Origin: Bicyclus anynana
Taxonomy: Eukaryota > Arthropoda > Insecta > Lepidoptera > Nymphalidae
Length of the DNA stretch: 64,000 bases
Assembly: GCF_947172395.1 (NCBI RefSeq)
Contig: NC_069095.1
Coordinates: 11,035,321-11,099,320 of the forward strand
Direction: 5' to 3'
Shown: piece after piece, positions 12,101 through 27,100 of the stretch
Layout: every line of letters begins with the position of its first letter
Position numbering within the stretch: the first letter of the stretch is position 1
Notes under the pieces: generated by a model
The model's input: only the letters and a program-made list of their open reading frames with translations
What the model was told of the DNA's origin: nothing
Databases searched by the model: none
Made by a program: the position numbers and the translations under genes

Positions 12101-15100
12101 GTGCATTTGCTGGCACTAAAATAAAAGTGATTTACGGTTTCCATAGAATCAAAATCTTATTATACGAAAATCTTCTAAAAATAGTCACTTTGAATTACTT
12201 AATTAATAATAATAGATGACGTCTAACAAATTTTACGCGGACGAAGTCGCGGGTGTCCGCTAGTTTTTAATATTATTAAAGAAAAATGGCGTCTTATGTT
12301 TTTAAATATTTTAAAAACTGTTCACAAAAACTACGATGGAGTATTTTTTATTGGTAATCATTGACTATTAGGTATATTAATTTACGCAATTGTTGTTAGT
12401 TTTAAATTTTGAAATACAATTTATTAAGAACGTTTATATATAGGCTGGAGACGCGTGATTTTTGTTTTTTTTTAGTGGTTTTCAGTCACTTTACCACGCT
12501 GCTTGTAAAGACTCATTCTGGACCATTCTTTATTCTGTGGTGTATGCTATAGGCTATATTTTATCCCTGTATTCTCATGGGAACGGAAACTACGCGAGTA
12601 AAACCGTGGGGGCTTCTGCTAGTGTTATTATAGATTCGAAATGTATTGTTTTCGTGTTATTATAGATTCGAAATGTTTTCACTGAATATTGAATATGTGA
12701 ATTTGTATTTGAAACTTTCATCAAAATCACACATTGTATTCATAGTGAGTGTTTGTCTGTCGAGTCGCTATGCAATATAATTACAGGGTCTTTGCCCTTC
12801 GGCGAGAGGTGTAATGGGCGACTTTTACTTTTTTCACTATTCACGCCCTGCCAAGGTCATGAAAGTGAATACATTTACCGGTAACCTATATTTGTCGGTA
12901 CGAAAGCACCGGTTTCGCTTTCATACAAATTACAGTGAGATGAGATTTTAAACGATTGACGTCTGGCCCTTTCAATACGGTGGCCATGATTTTTGAAATC
13001 CGAAACTATGGTTTATTTTTCTTACAGGTACATGTAATATCATATGTATTAGCTTCAACCTCAAGTTGTGTAATATCCCCTTAGGTAAAATAATATATAA
13101 AAAAAGAAATGAATTTTACTACCCTCGTAACAATTGCTTTTATTGCTATAAAAATATTTATTTGGAAAAATAGCATAATTTTTACATTAACACAAAACTA
13201 TCATAAAATTGATTCTCCCGGCCAGACGGGGCGCTGGATGTTGAGAAAAGAGCAATTATTCCATTACGCGTCTTGTAATTAAATTTTACAATATTACAAT
13301 TACACACAATTACAATTTACAGTATACACGTCAGGGCATGATGGTTTAAACAAGAATCTTACGATATAACACAGGGCAGATAGCAACCGAAAATACATTT
13401 GCGTGAGTCTCCCAAAACCAAAATTGCTGTTAAGGTAAGCTTAAGATTAGGCTTGTTTTTATGTTGAAATGAAGCAGCGATATTGTCCTACAATTACACT
13501 ACCACAGGCGCATTCGTGTGGTCACCCTAGTACATTTAGCAAACGATCGATCGAGTAGCTCTGCACGACCGGGCGCTGAGTACATGAGTACATAATGTGT
13601 GAAAATCGCTCGAACAAACTGATGGATTGTGGATGTTTGGATCGTGCCGCGATGCAAGAACCAGCTCATGACTAAGGGCCCCGTATGGGTTCGAAACTAG
13701 TCGGGCATACTCCGACGTAATATCACGTGAGTTTTAGCCGTGTTTCATAATCATTTAATACCTTTTTAAGTTGAAATAAAGCAGCGATATTTTCCTACAA
13801 TTCCACAAGCACATCGTGTGGTCACCTTAGTACGTTCAGTAAACGATCTATCGAGTAGCTCTGCATGACCGAGCGTTGAGTGCCTAATGTGTAAAAATCG
13901 CACCAACAAACTGGGTTAAGTAAACAGCTGATCAAATAGTCAATTTGCACAGATGCAGCAAGTGAAACTTATGGGCGTAGGTTTCAAGGATAAAGTTTAT
14001 GGATATGGGGAATGGGAAAATACTGGTCCTATTTGGCGGGTTGTAAATAAAATACATTTCAGGATTCACGATATTACATGATGGCTTAAGTGAAAATCAA
14101 AGCACAACCGAAAATGTGTTTGGGTGGATCTTCAGATACCTTTGTATGTTGAAAATAAAGCAGCGATATTGTCCTAAAATTACACAAGCACAGACGCTAT
14201 CACGTGGTCACCCTATTACGTGCAGTAAACGATCGATCGAGTAGCTCTGCACGACCGGGCGCTGAGTGCATAATGTGTGAAAATCGCTCCAACAAACTAG
14301 GTTAAGTGGACAGCGGATCAAACGGTCGTCAGTTTGCTCAGACGCATCGAGTGAAACCTGGGCGTAGGTTCCTAGGGCCAAGTTTGGATGTAGAGAATGG
14401 ATGTGGCACTCGTGAGAATCGGGTTACTTACGAGACTTAACTATTTACTTATACGTTAACTGTTTAATGTATTCAACAAATAATTAATTATATTTATTCG
14501 TTAAAAGCGTTTATATATTATTTATCGTTCTATTTCCAAATACAGCTAATATTTCGTGAAAATATCTTAGTTACTTCATCATGTCAGCCGATGGACGTCC
14601 ACTGCAGGACATAGGCCTTTTGTAGGGACTTCCAAACATTACGATACTGAGCCACCCGCATCCAGCGAATCCCTGCGACTCGCTTGATGTCGTCAGTCCA
14701 CTTGGTGGGGGGTCGACCAACACTGCGTTTTATTTAGTGCGGGGTCGCCATTCTAGCACTTTGGGACCCCAACGTCCATTGGTTCTTCGAACTAGATCTT
14801 AGTTACTTAGAGTACTACTATTACTATTACAAGTACTTGTAATAATTGCTTTTTTTTTAATTTCAAAGTCCGGCGTAGGGCACATAGCTAGAAACAAAGT
14901 ATTGGTTTTGTAGTAAGTATTAAATGAATGCAACTCTCACTGTGCAATGTCTTCTCTTAAGTCGTTAATAAAACAACGGCCCATTTCCAATAAAAAAGCA
15001 AACATAGATTTTCCGAACATATACGCAAACACGTTTCACGTATCTCATAGTAAATATACTTCATACGAAACACGGATACATGGTGAAAGAGCAGACATCC

Positions 15101-18100
15101 TAAAGCCTAAATTGACGATATTTTTAAACGGGAAAAAATATTCGAGAGCTTATAGACTACAAGCACTTGAACAAAAATTACCTGTGAAATGACCCAACGT
15201 GAATAACTCTTAGAAGGCTGTAATAACTCGGCTTAAATTATGCAAAAAATCATGCATGATTTAATAAATTCCAAAAAAAAGTCAGCATAAGCAACCAGCA
15301 TTTAGTCAACCATAAAAGATCTTTAACTTATAGTAGATTGTTATACAAGGGGCTAAAAAGACCCATTATATACGAGGTATTTTTAGGGCGTAAGTCGAGG
15401 GCCGCCTAAAAAGAAACCGAGTATATAATGGGTTTAGCCCCCGCGTGTTACACTCTGCTTTTCACTACGATTGCGAGAAAATAAAATAGTTTAGTTCAAT
15501 ATTCAATGATTTATTTAATTGAAAATTAAATGTACAAAGTCTACAATTTTGGATATTATGGGAGATGCTTTTACCCGGTAACATAATTTCCGACTATTGT
15601 GAAGATGGATAACGAATAAATGAGGTAAACGTGGGAGAAAATAGTTTAAAAAACTCCTTTCGTAAGTGAGTTGTTGTTGTTTTCTTCACTTATTAAATTT
15701 TTCGTAGGTAAGTATTCAAGTAAATGCGTCTGGACTTTGATGGTAACAGATTGAAAATTTCATCCATCTCCAAATTAGGATCACCATTCTCAGTAGATGA
15801 AGACACCAATAACAATTAATGTTGAAATATATGAAAGTTACGGTCACAAATTTACATTTATTTTCTGAATTAAATCAAGTGTGTATTATTTGTTTTTTAA
15901 ATTCTCGCTTTTTAATTTTATTTTTTTCACATGAGAAAAAGGCAAAGGTATTACACCGTAAAGGATGTCCCATGTCTTCAATAAAAATTAAATAAAAGAA
16001 TGAACGCATTCCACAGACAAGAACGCTGCATTTATTTCCAATTTAAAGTTTTTTATTTATTTTTCAAAACAATCAGAGCCTTACCTATAATGATTCAATT
16101 TTCGTATTAAACCTCCTCCGTTTTATAGTAGGCTAGTACTCGTAACAGACAAGAATTGAAAAAACAAAATTACTTTAGCCCCTAGAGGCTAATATGCTTG
16201 TTTAGCCCCGCTGTGGAGTGGTAATATGACAGTGTTTTTGAGCAAGAGTAGTGAAAAATATTTTTTCATGATATGATTGTGTTCTAAGATAATGCATTAT
16301 TTACGAAGGTATTTTTGAAAACATGATTTAATCCTTCATCAAATACTGAATACTTAATACCTTAAGTACTACTCGTCACAAACCCTTGCCCTTGACATCA
16401 TTTGCTTGTTAAATATCTTAGGAGATAAGTATAGTTTTGAAATAACTCCGCAATAAAATCGTGATGATACACACTTTGTGTTAGGAGTTCGCTGGCCGGC
16501 TGCGGGGATGTAAGGGTTAGATATTAATCTGTAACAGGGGTCCAAAGTTTATTACGAGTTTCCACGCGAGCGATTTCGTAGGCCTTTATTAGTACTTATA
16601 TCATATAGCATACTAGCGGACGACCGCGACTTTGTCCGCGTGAAATTTAGTTTTTCATTAATCCCTCGGGAACCATGGAATTTTCCGGGATTATAAGTTG
16701 CCAGAGTTAAATCTATTTCTATTCCAAATTTCAAAACTAACATCCATACAAATTTTCGCGTTTATAATATTAGTAGGATGTGCTATTTTATATCCAGGAA
16801 AAAATACATGGTTCGCGAGGGATTTGTTGACTCATGGTTACAACGAACCGTGATAGCCCATTTATGACCTATGTCTCCGATTCCGGAGGGTGACCGTTTG
16901 CTGTCAATTGACATGCCATAGTTGCTTTATGGGCGCTATCTTGATATAATTCAAAAACTTGGGTTTTAATTTTATTTATTTCTTTTTATTTAGTTAGATT
17001 TATTCACTTTAATAAATTTTAATAAAACCCTTATATTTTAACCCTCCTCCGCTCGTGTTGTTCTCCCTGCCTAGCCAAATTTGATGAGATCCTATTAGAG
17101 CAGCTTTGGATACCCGTTCTAATACAGAACGTGCTGCAGTCTAAAAAATATCCACGGTTTACGCGAGATTTGTGACTGAATTTATGAAGTCAGTATATCC
17201 GTTAGTGTATCTATATATCATCGGAAAGCGTGTCAAAAATCACTTTCGTTAGTCGGCACCATGCCCTGAGCATCGGCCGACACTCCACAAACAATAATGT
17301 TGACTTTTGGTACAAACGACGCACTTTCACTGATTGTATGCCACTTATGGAGATTATCAATGTTATTGAATTTGTGTACCCATGGTGGTTTATACTTGGC
17401 AATATGTTTTATTATAATTATGAATAATAATAAAACATTTTTAGCAGACTCAGAAGTGGATTACAATAATAAGAAAACCAATGTCGAACAAAGCTTTATA
17501 TTCACAACATCTGTCAGGACAACTTAATTAACAAATCAAACTAACCAAAATAAGACCCGGAATGGCAGAGAATGAACTTGAGTGGAGTCACGCACTTGTG
17601 AACGCTGTGTGTAGGGTTTAAGGATTCTTTGACTGATATCAAACACTCCCCTTTTCATGCATGCATGCCACTTCTGGTCGCATATTAACACCACTGAGAC
17701 TTGTCGCCAATTGATCCATCTTGCATTCAATCTTCTTTTCGTTTTGTTTTCGATCACCATACTTGGCTTACCTAACAATGACAATGTTAAAATTTCAAAA
17801 TCATAAAATAAAAACTTTCTTTATTCCCTTTATGCTACGAAAGGAACCTACTAATTGAGAGCCACGAGTTATTTCGACGAAACTTTTTTCATTATGCCGT
17901 CCAATTAAAACGCGAAATATTTTATACGCAAAATGTCTTGACAGACTTTTTATTACATTTTGTTGGGTTGAAAAAAACCGAAGTTCCATTCAGGACGAGC
18001 TTAATTTAAAAAAAAACTTTTCTTAATGTTCTTTTTTATGCTTGATTGCTTAAATGATGCCTGTTCATTCTTGCTTTAATTTGTACACATGGTGAAATGA

Positions 18101-21100
18101 TCCGTCGACAGTGCAAAGCATTTCTTTTTTTTTTCTACAAGTTAGCCCTTGATTACAATCTCACCTAATGGTAAGTGATGATACAATCTACGATGGAAGC
18201 GGGCTAACTTGTTAGGGGTAGGATGAAATTCACACTCCTTTTGGTTTCTACACCACATTTGAACAGGCATATGTACAGGCATTTGAAGCATAGGTACGAA
18301 TGCGCCAGATTATCTGGCGCAGCGTATGGTATGTGTCAGTGTTACTATTAATTGTTTACCACTTAACATCAGGTGAGCGATCTATTTGTTTTGGCAAATA
18401 TTAAGTACTAGCGGGCGCCCGCGACTTCGTCCGCCCTTAGACCTCTTTAATCTAGCCCTTACAGTATCGCTGTAAAAATGGAGTAACTTCTCCCATTTTC
18501 CCACCATTTCCCTTCTCTGCTCTGCTCCTATTAATCGTAGCGTGATGTAAAGTATACTATAACCTGCCCAGAAGAATGAAGAATAATTGTACCTACTTTC
18601 GTTAAAATCCGTCGAGTAGTTTTGTTTCTATAACGAACATACAGACAGACAAAAATTTTACTGATAGCATTTTTGGCATCAGTATCAATCACTAAGCGAT
18701 AGTTATTTTAGAAATATATTTCATGTACAGAATTGACCTCTCTACAGATTTATTATAAATGATTTTATTTTTTTAGTATTTGTCTCAGATAGTCAGGTGG
18801 TCCAATTGCGTTTATCAATCCATCTCTCATTAGGCCCGAGTCTCGCTCGATTGTTTCGTTCATTAAGGTGAAACGGCACAGAATGGTCGAGTGGTCACGG
18901 AAAATTGTTATACACAAGGTTTGGACAGTGATCGAGCTACTAGTTATAAAAAAATTAACACTATAGGTATGACAAACATTATAAATGCAAATGTGGGTTT
19001 GTTTGTAGTGCTTTTGACAACCACAAAACCGATTTTGAAAAATCTTTCACAACTGTGTGGCGTCCGTTACTATTCGATATAAATGACATTACTTAAACTC
19101 TTTATAAAATTCGTCGATTCTCTATCTACGATCGCAAACGCTTCAAGAATTAGAAAAATGTTTTGGAATGACATTTGCTATCGACATCTTCAATATTAAT
19201 AAAAATTGCGTATCACTCCGTAGTATCCTTTCCCGTGGGAATGCCAGGATTAAATAGTCGAATTTACTCGCTGATAATTTAGCTTTCTAACTGTGACAAA
19301 AATTTTAAAATTGCTCTAGTGGTTTAATGGGAAAGAGTAACAAACAAAATGATTGCATTTAAATCTATAGTAATATTATAAAGCTGAAGAGTTTGTTTAG
19401 TTTAACGCGCTAATCTCAGGAACTACTAGTCCGATTTGAAAAATTCATTCAGTGTTAGATAGCCCATTTATCGAGGAAGGCTATAGGCTATATATTATCC
19501 CCTAATTCTTACGGAAACGTGAACCACGCGGGTAAAACCGTGCGGCGTCAGCTAGTAAAATATATTCGTAATTATGGATTGCATTTGCGTGCATATCTTT
19601 CGGACAGTGTGTCACAATCATTACCGTGGTGCAATTGAAGTCACGCCTTTGTGATGATGAGATTACAGTACAAACTTCGCGCCTACAGACTCCACTCAGA
19701 TATATCTTGCAGATACAATCAGCACATTCGTTACTCAGCGGTTAGTGTAATAAAGCTGTTGATCGAGAAAAATTGATTTGTTAACTTGCGTTAAACGTTG
19801 CATCTTGCTGTGCAATGTAGCCGAGCAACTAAATATGGCTGTCTCGTTAGTGGTCCGAGAGCTGGTCGATATTTTTGGATGGGTATTTAACAACTAAAAC
19901 TTGTCTACATACTATTCTAACACTGAACTGGAGATCTGGCTGAGGATTAGTGGGGATTTTTTGCACAAAACATCCTTGAGGTACTCTAAAGTGTTTTTAA
20001 ATAGGTATAGAGCAAAACAATAAATAAGTAGGCGAGTTTTTAAATTTTTTGTTCGATGTATTTTTGCATTTAGTTTATTCGGGTATTCGGGTTAGTATTA
20101 GTCGGGTATTTGACTTAGACACACCTAGTGTCTAAGTCAAATACCCAACTAATTACTTACTTAATATTATTTAAAAATTTAAAGGTAAAAAAATTGCCTC
20201 AAGGATATTTTTTGGACAAAAAATCCCTATTACTTCTAGATCTCCAGTTCTATGTAAAAGTTGTCTAGGAAATGTCTAGGAAACGTGCAAGTTTTTAAAT
20301 CCTACCCAAAAATGTCGACCTGCTGTCTGACCACTCATCTGTTATCACGTGTCGAGAGCCACTGCATCACCGCTAAGTTACGGCAATAAATAAGAGTGAT
20401 AATATAATATTGTCTGGAACCCGATTTTACTCTTTCAATTTAAAAGTATAAAACTTGCAGAATGCCTCAAGGATATTTTTGCAATAAAAATCCCCACTAC
20501 AGCCCAGCTAGGTCTCCATTTCTGAGTTATAGTCAAAGAAATGTACAGGGCAAGTTCTCAGCTCGCTTAAAATCCTACCCAAAAATGTCGACCAGCTCTC
20601 GGACCACCAGCTTACACTTCTGTAGAGAGATTTGTAGGCCTAATGATGAACAAGCAAGTAAACCCCCCGAGCAAATAGAAACCTCTTGCAGTTATCACGT
20701 GTCGAGAACCACTGCAGCACCACTACGTTATAACTAAATAAGTCACCAATAAATAAAAGTTATGACATAAATAGTTCGGATTTTACTCTTTAAATGGTCA
20801 ATTGAAAAGTATAAAACATACAGAATGCCTTAAGAATATTTTTGCAATAAAAATCCCTACTACAGCCCAGCTAGGACTCTATTTCCGAGTTATAGTCAAA
20901 GAAAGGTACAGGGCAAGTTCTCAGCTCGCTTAAAATCCTACCCAAAAATGTCGACCGGCTCTTGGACCACCAGTTTACACTTCTGTAGAGAGATTTGTAG
21001 GCCTAATGATGAACAAGCAAGTAAACCCCCCGAGCAAATAGAAACCTCCAGTTGCAGTTATCACGTGTCGAGAACCACTGCAGCTCCGCTACGTTACGGC

Positions 21101-24100
21101 AATAAATAAGAGTGATAGTATCGCTGTTTATGGACCGTTTCGCTTTCGTTTCGCCCAATGGTCATTGTTTCGATCTCTACTGGCGAGCGATGTTAGCTTT
21201 GAACAGCTCCAGGCTATATAGAGTTTTTTCTAACTAAACTAAACTATATTTGTGGAGATGGTATATAGGTGTGATGCCAGTTGTTCATTTATACTCAAAG
21301 GGTAGCAACACTTAAAACTAATAAATTAAAAATGTAAAACGTCATGTGTCAGTTGTCAGTGTCAGTGATAATTATAACCTTTGTAAACTTGACTTTGCAA
21401 TTTTTCACCTTGAGGAGTACTCACGTACTGCTTTAAGAAAATAAAAAAATATTGTCTTAGAGGAAAAGTAACAAGTGGAAATTGTTATCTACCCATCTCG
21501 CTTTCACGCGATGAAATACAGCGGATGCGCAATCTGCGCATCGGCCGCTGTGACAGGCATAGCACGCGACGCGTTGCTAGCGTCTGAGTACGCATCTAAT
21601 CTGTCTTATCTAGCTTCACGAATTCATGTCAGCCTGGTATCGCACTTTCGCGTCGGTACATATAGACACGTTTTAACCGACTTCAAAATTAAGGTTCTGT
21701 CTGTATTGAAACCGTATTATTGGATACCTGTGTATGTTTTTATGTCGGTGATTTTTCATAAAGTACTGACAAGCTTTTTTGAGGTTTAGGTAATGTAGAG
21801 GCAGGCGTAGCACGCGACGCGTTGCTTGCGTCTATGTACGCATCTAATCTGTCTTACCTAGCTTCATGAATTCATGTCAACTTGGTATCACACTTTCGCA
21901 TCGCTACATATAGACACGTTTTAACCGACTTCAAAATAAGAGTTCTGTATTCAAACCGTATGTATTTTTTTTAATACAATCATGTCTATGATTTTATGTC
22001 AGCGATTTTTCATAAACTACCTACTGACATGATTTTTTTGAGGTTTAGGTAATGTAGTGGCAGGCGTATCTGTCCTATCTAGCTTCACGAATTCATGTCA
22101 GCCTGGTATCGCACTTTCGCGTTGGTACATATTATAGACACGTTTTAACCGACTTCAAAATAAGGGTTCTGTATTCAAACCGTATGTATTTATTGAATAC
22201 AATCATGTCTATGATTTTATGTCAGCGATTTTTCATAAACTACTGACATGATTTGGTCAAAGGTTTAGGTAATGTAGCGGTAGGCATAGCACGCGATGCG
22301 TTGCTCGCATCTGTGTACGAATCTAATATGTCTCATCTATCTTCACGAATTCATGTCTGCCTGGTATCGCACTTTCACGTTGAAACATATTACAGACACG
22401 TTTTAACCGACTTGAAAATGTAGGTTCTCTATATAAACTGTAGTATTTATTGGATATTTTACAGATCATAGTAGTTTATGGCAAATAAACTACTGATCTG
22501 ATTCTGGTAAAGTTTCAGTAATATGACAGGCGTAGCAGCAGACGAAGGCGTGTCTAAGTTGTACGCGTCTAATCTGTCATACCTACGAGATGCTCTAGCT
22601 GCTCATAGCTCATCGCACTTTCCAAATTAATCGGCTTTAAATATAAGGTTCTATATTAAAACCGTATGTTATTAGGATTTATGTATGTTTTAGTCCTCGA
22701 TTATTTCAAAACTACTGTTTTGATTTGTATGAGGTTTAATGATGTCACAGGCTTAGCCAGCAATACGTCTCTACTCGTAAGACTTCAGCAGGGTTATTAT
22801 GTAACTCGGTGTACCATTCAAGTAATCAGTCACTACGTAATGTCGATGAAAAACGATGTAGTGACTGTTTACTTAAATGGTATACCGAGCTACATAATAA
22901 CCCTGCTGATCCGAGTTGGAGGTATGATTTATTTTTCGGAAGCAGTAGTCTAGCGATATATTTTTTTATTAATTAGCAGTTAGAATGGTTGTAGGCACAC
23001 GGCCAGTTTCATCACCCTCTGTAAAGTGCCGGATAGCATGGTCTTTGTTATTTGACACAATGTGACAAAACTTACATTGAGAATATCCGCGCAGTGTGAA
23101 ATCGTGGGTTTCACACGATACACACACACATATCCGCGATATCTCCTCTGCATAAAGCATACAGTGAAAAATGACAATGTCTAACGCGGATTTTACGTAC
23201 AACCGTATTTTAAGCAAAGCGGCGGTTTAAGCCAATCGTTATGGTGGTATTTATTACCCTGTCATGTTAAAGTCCTTTATATAAATAATATCGTCGATTA
23301 GTATTGCTGATAACGATATGCTGTTTAACGAACCTTATGGTTGAATTATTACAGCTAACATGTGGATTTATTGCTTGAACTTAATATGTATAAACTGTAT
23401 AAGCTTTATTTAATCTATTAGACCGTAAGGGTATACAATAAAAATTGCATGGTTACAAGAAATGTTTTAACCGAAAAATGAAGTTCAACAAATATGTGGT
23501 AAAAAGTATTAAACCTGGTTTTAATCGGCCGTTATAAAAAGGCTGTTAATGAAGATGTTAACATTAAAAACTTAAACCGCTCATAAATTATACTCAACTG
23601 GGGGTGAGTAAATTCGTAGAACTTTAAACTGAATCTATTGTACATTTAGTTTAAAGTTTTCAAACTGGTTTATGTCCAAGAAAATAGTTGCCACAATCGT
23701 TTCACTTATATTTCGAGGCGGCTTGTGCTTACTTTTTCTTAATTAATTTTACATTGGCATTAATTTAACAATCGAATTAGTTAGTTTTTGCCATCAGAGT
23801 TCGGATTATCATCAATTCTGATTTTCTAATTCGATTGGTGATTACAGTTTCAGAAACCGGGGACATGTTCAACAAATTAAACATCATCAATATAATTTAT
23901 ATAACACGATGACGTTTAATTGCAAGCCAGCGGAAGCATAAAATTAAACGATGCAATTGGAAGTCATTTATTAGCCTTCCAACCTGTATTTGATCAACGT
24001 AGTGGATTTAAGTCCTAATTACCGTGTTTTCTATAAGAGAGGCCTGTGCTTAGCAGCGGATCATTGATTAAGCTAGTAATGAGTATTTATGTTGAAAACG

Positions 24101-27100
24101 AGAAGGAAAGTTCATCATCATCATCATCATATCAGCTGATGAACGTCCACTGCAGGACATAGGCCTTCTGTAGGGACTTTCAAACATCACGATACTGAGC
24201 CTTCACTTTAAGCTTTTTAAAAATTTGATTTCTTATTTTATTTTTATGAAAGACGTGTATGTAGAACAATATCGTGCATAGCCTTTAATAATTATACTTA
24301 GTGCTAGTACAAATATAATGGCTTGTACTTCGGGATAAACAAGGTATTTTATTTTCTATTATTCAGATTTTTCCATCATTATCATGATCATCCGTCTTAC
24401 TTAAATTTCCAAATACAGAGCATATGCCTCTGTTCACCGCTTACAGGAGGGGGTTTGAGGGAAAGAGGGTTTTGAGACTTGACCCACGGGTGATGTTGTG
24501 TGATTGTTGAAAACTATCGATAAAAGTTATTTAAGATAATGACCATTACCGAGGTAGGTACGTACTCAGAGACACGGGGATACCGACCTCCAAACTCCTG
24601 CCATGTGGAAGTTATTGAATAAATGAAAAATCAATATTTCTCAGCCCGACTCAATAGCGCACTATCATTTATCGAACAGGTTATAGAAAATTTGGTTTAG
24701 ACACTATTGAGGTATTTTCTGCCTTTTCTTTAGTTGTATGCAAAACTTGTCGACGCCCCACAGCTTCACCCGCGTAGTTCCCATTCCTGTGAGGATATTG
24801 GGATAAAATATAGCGTAAAAAATAACAAGACTTTCTTGTCACAAAATTTACCTCGTTATAATAGTCGTATAGACAAAAAAGAAATGGTTGCTGTGGACGA
24901 GGAGGTATGTCTTACTTTTTAGTTAGGAATTAAACTGATTTTAGTCTGTTCAGTCAATAGTAAAAATAAAATTTTCATAAATAAATAAAAAACAAAAGAA
25001 ATATATAATTTAATATCAAACGTTTCAAGCTCTTTTTTTTATCACGCCTAGCATAACCAACGTTTAAAAGTTTATTCAATTTAACCAGTGTTTCACAAAC
25101 CGGGCATAGGATCAGCAAATTATACAGCATCAGTATCAATACACCGCCGCGCCGCAATCTCGCAGAGAGGCGTGAAATTAAACGATGCAATTGGAGCTCA
25201 TTTATGAAAGGTGAATGCGTTTGAGCATTTCGAATGCACGCCGCGCCGATGCCGATTAATAGAACCATTTCAATTGCAATTACTCGTATGTTGCTATCTA
25301 CATACTGAGATTTAATAGCTGGAAGTTGGATTCAAATTAATAATATCAGGGCGTATGTTTTTTTTTTTTGTAAATTGGTATTTGGAAAGTGTTCTAAAAA
25401 ATAATGGACTCTTTGATGGTTGAGCAGTGGCTGAGTTTGAAGTCCAGGATCGAGCTACTAAATATTGGAGTTTTGTCCGCAAGCTATAAGCCTGTCCACC
25501 CCAGAACCCAGAATGTCCATGGTAACAGACTAGAGTTGAAAAATTTATGGTGCCACAAAAAATTGTGTGTTAAAGTTATACAATAATAAATTTTTATACC
25601 TAAGCCTCTTAATTTTCTTACTTAGATATTTTGGACTTGATATCTAAGTATAGCTATATCCATATCTGTAAATATATCTATGTATTACTCTCTTGAGAGG
25701 CGTGATAGCCCAGTAGATATGACCTCTGCCTCCGATTCCGGAGGGTGTAGGTTCAATCCGATCCGGAGCCTCCAGAATTTCAGTTGTGTGCATTTTAAGA
25801 AATTAAATAGCACGTGTCTCAAACGGTGAAGGAAAAACATCGTGAGGAAACCTGCATACCAGAGAATTTCTTCATTCTCTACGTGTGTGAAGTCTGCCAA
25901 TTCGCATTGGACCAGCGTGGTGAATTATTTATTGGCCTAACCCCTCTCATTCTGAGAGGAGACTCGAGCTCATAACGTTCAAGTTAAGGCCTCCCTCTTC
26001 ACCTCAAGTGGTTCTTATTAAATAAAAAAATGTGATGAATTGAGAACCTCCTCCTTTTTTTAAGATAATTAAAAATGTAAACTCTAATGTAGTCGTCAGA
26101 AAATCTCGCTAAAGTTTTGTAATTTATTTATTTAAACTAAACGCAGAACCGTCCTAAACGAAGTCAACCATTCGTTACTTGGACTATTCACCACTAGAAC
26201 AATCCATTTAATTTTTAGAAGAGTTTCTTATCGTTAATACCACTTACTTAAAAAAGATCGGCTGTCTTAAAGTCAGTTTACTGACGATATTTGAACGTGA
26301 CAACGTCATAAAAAATGCTGATGGAATGGTTGCATTTTTAAAAGAAAATGTTCGTTTTTCTAAATTACTGTTTAATAATCTTTATATACCAGAAAATACT
26401 TTATTTCTTGTAAAAAAAAGTTGGCAGCCCTAGAGCGAGGTAACGACGCATGACGTCATCTTTTTCGACTGTGCAGCCGGCTCCATCGAAATATAAGACG
26501 TTGTCACGTCAAAATAGCTTTTAATATGTCAATAGAGACCCGTTATACTTTCTTAACAGTACAATATCTAGGTTTAACTTAGATATCTCCCACAAAAGGC
26601 TCAGTACCCTGCGCCCACTTAAGCGATTTAAATTAATACAAAGGGCCAAATTAAGTTAAAGCCCCTTTTACGCTTAACATCAAATTAGGGGCAATTAATT
26701 AGTCACTTTGCCTCGATGTACAGGCGGTACTATATTTGGGTGAAGGGAATTAGGTGGGGATACGTCACCGCAAATGAATGGGTACTGTGATCTAGATAAT
26801 GTTAATTTATCATTTAAATGGCCCAGTACAAAATACTCCGATAGAAGTAATGGGGTATGCCCACTGGCCCATAAACGTCGGCCCAGGGAACCCAGGTATG
26901 CCCCCGTACCTACATAAGTATATGGAGATGATTATATGATGTATAAATAAGGATCTGGTTAAATAATTGGCTTAATAAAAGTACGTATCTTGAAGAAAAA
27001 TACATTGTTTTTGTCACTCTTCTAGGGCAAAATGTTCGCCGGTGTACCAAAATGGCGAAGTAACATTTGAAACTGTATTATTCATTTATTAATTATTTTT

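Noticed and set aside
14947..15192. 81-codon open frame with a basic product
   Set aside because: No splice context, homology or repeat link; length is within chance for this much AT-rich DNA.
20462..21117. CRISPR-like repeat arrangement
   Set aside because: Long units without regular short spacers in an animal genome; these are ordinary tandem duplications.
21475..21789. 104-codon open frame
   Set aside because: It lies in the satellite-like array, its repeats do not keep the frame, and the product matches no family.
22666..22953. 95-codon open frame
   Set aside because: It reads through both arms of the hairpin element, so its openness is a product of the inverted repeat.
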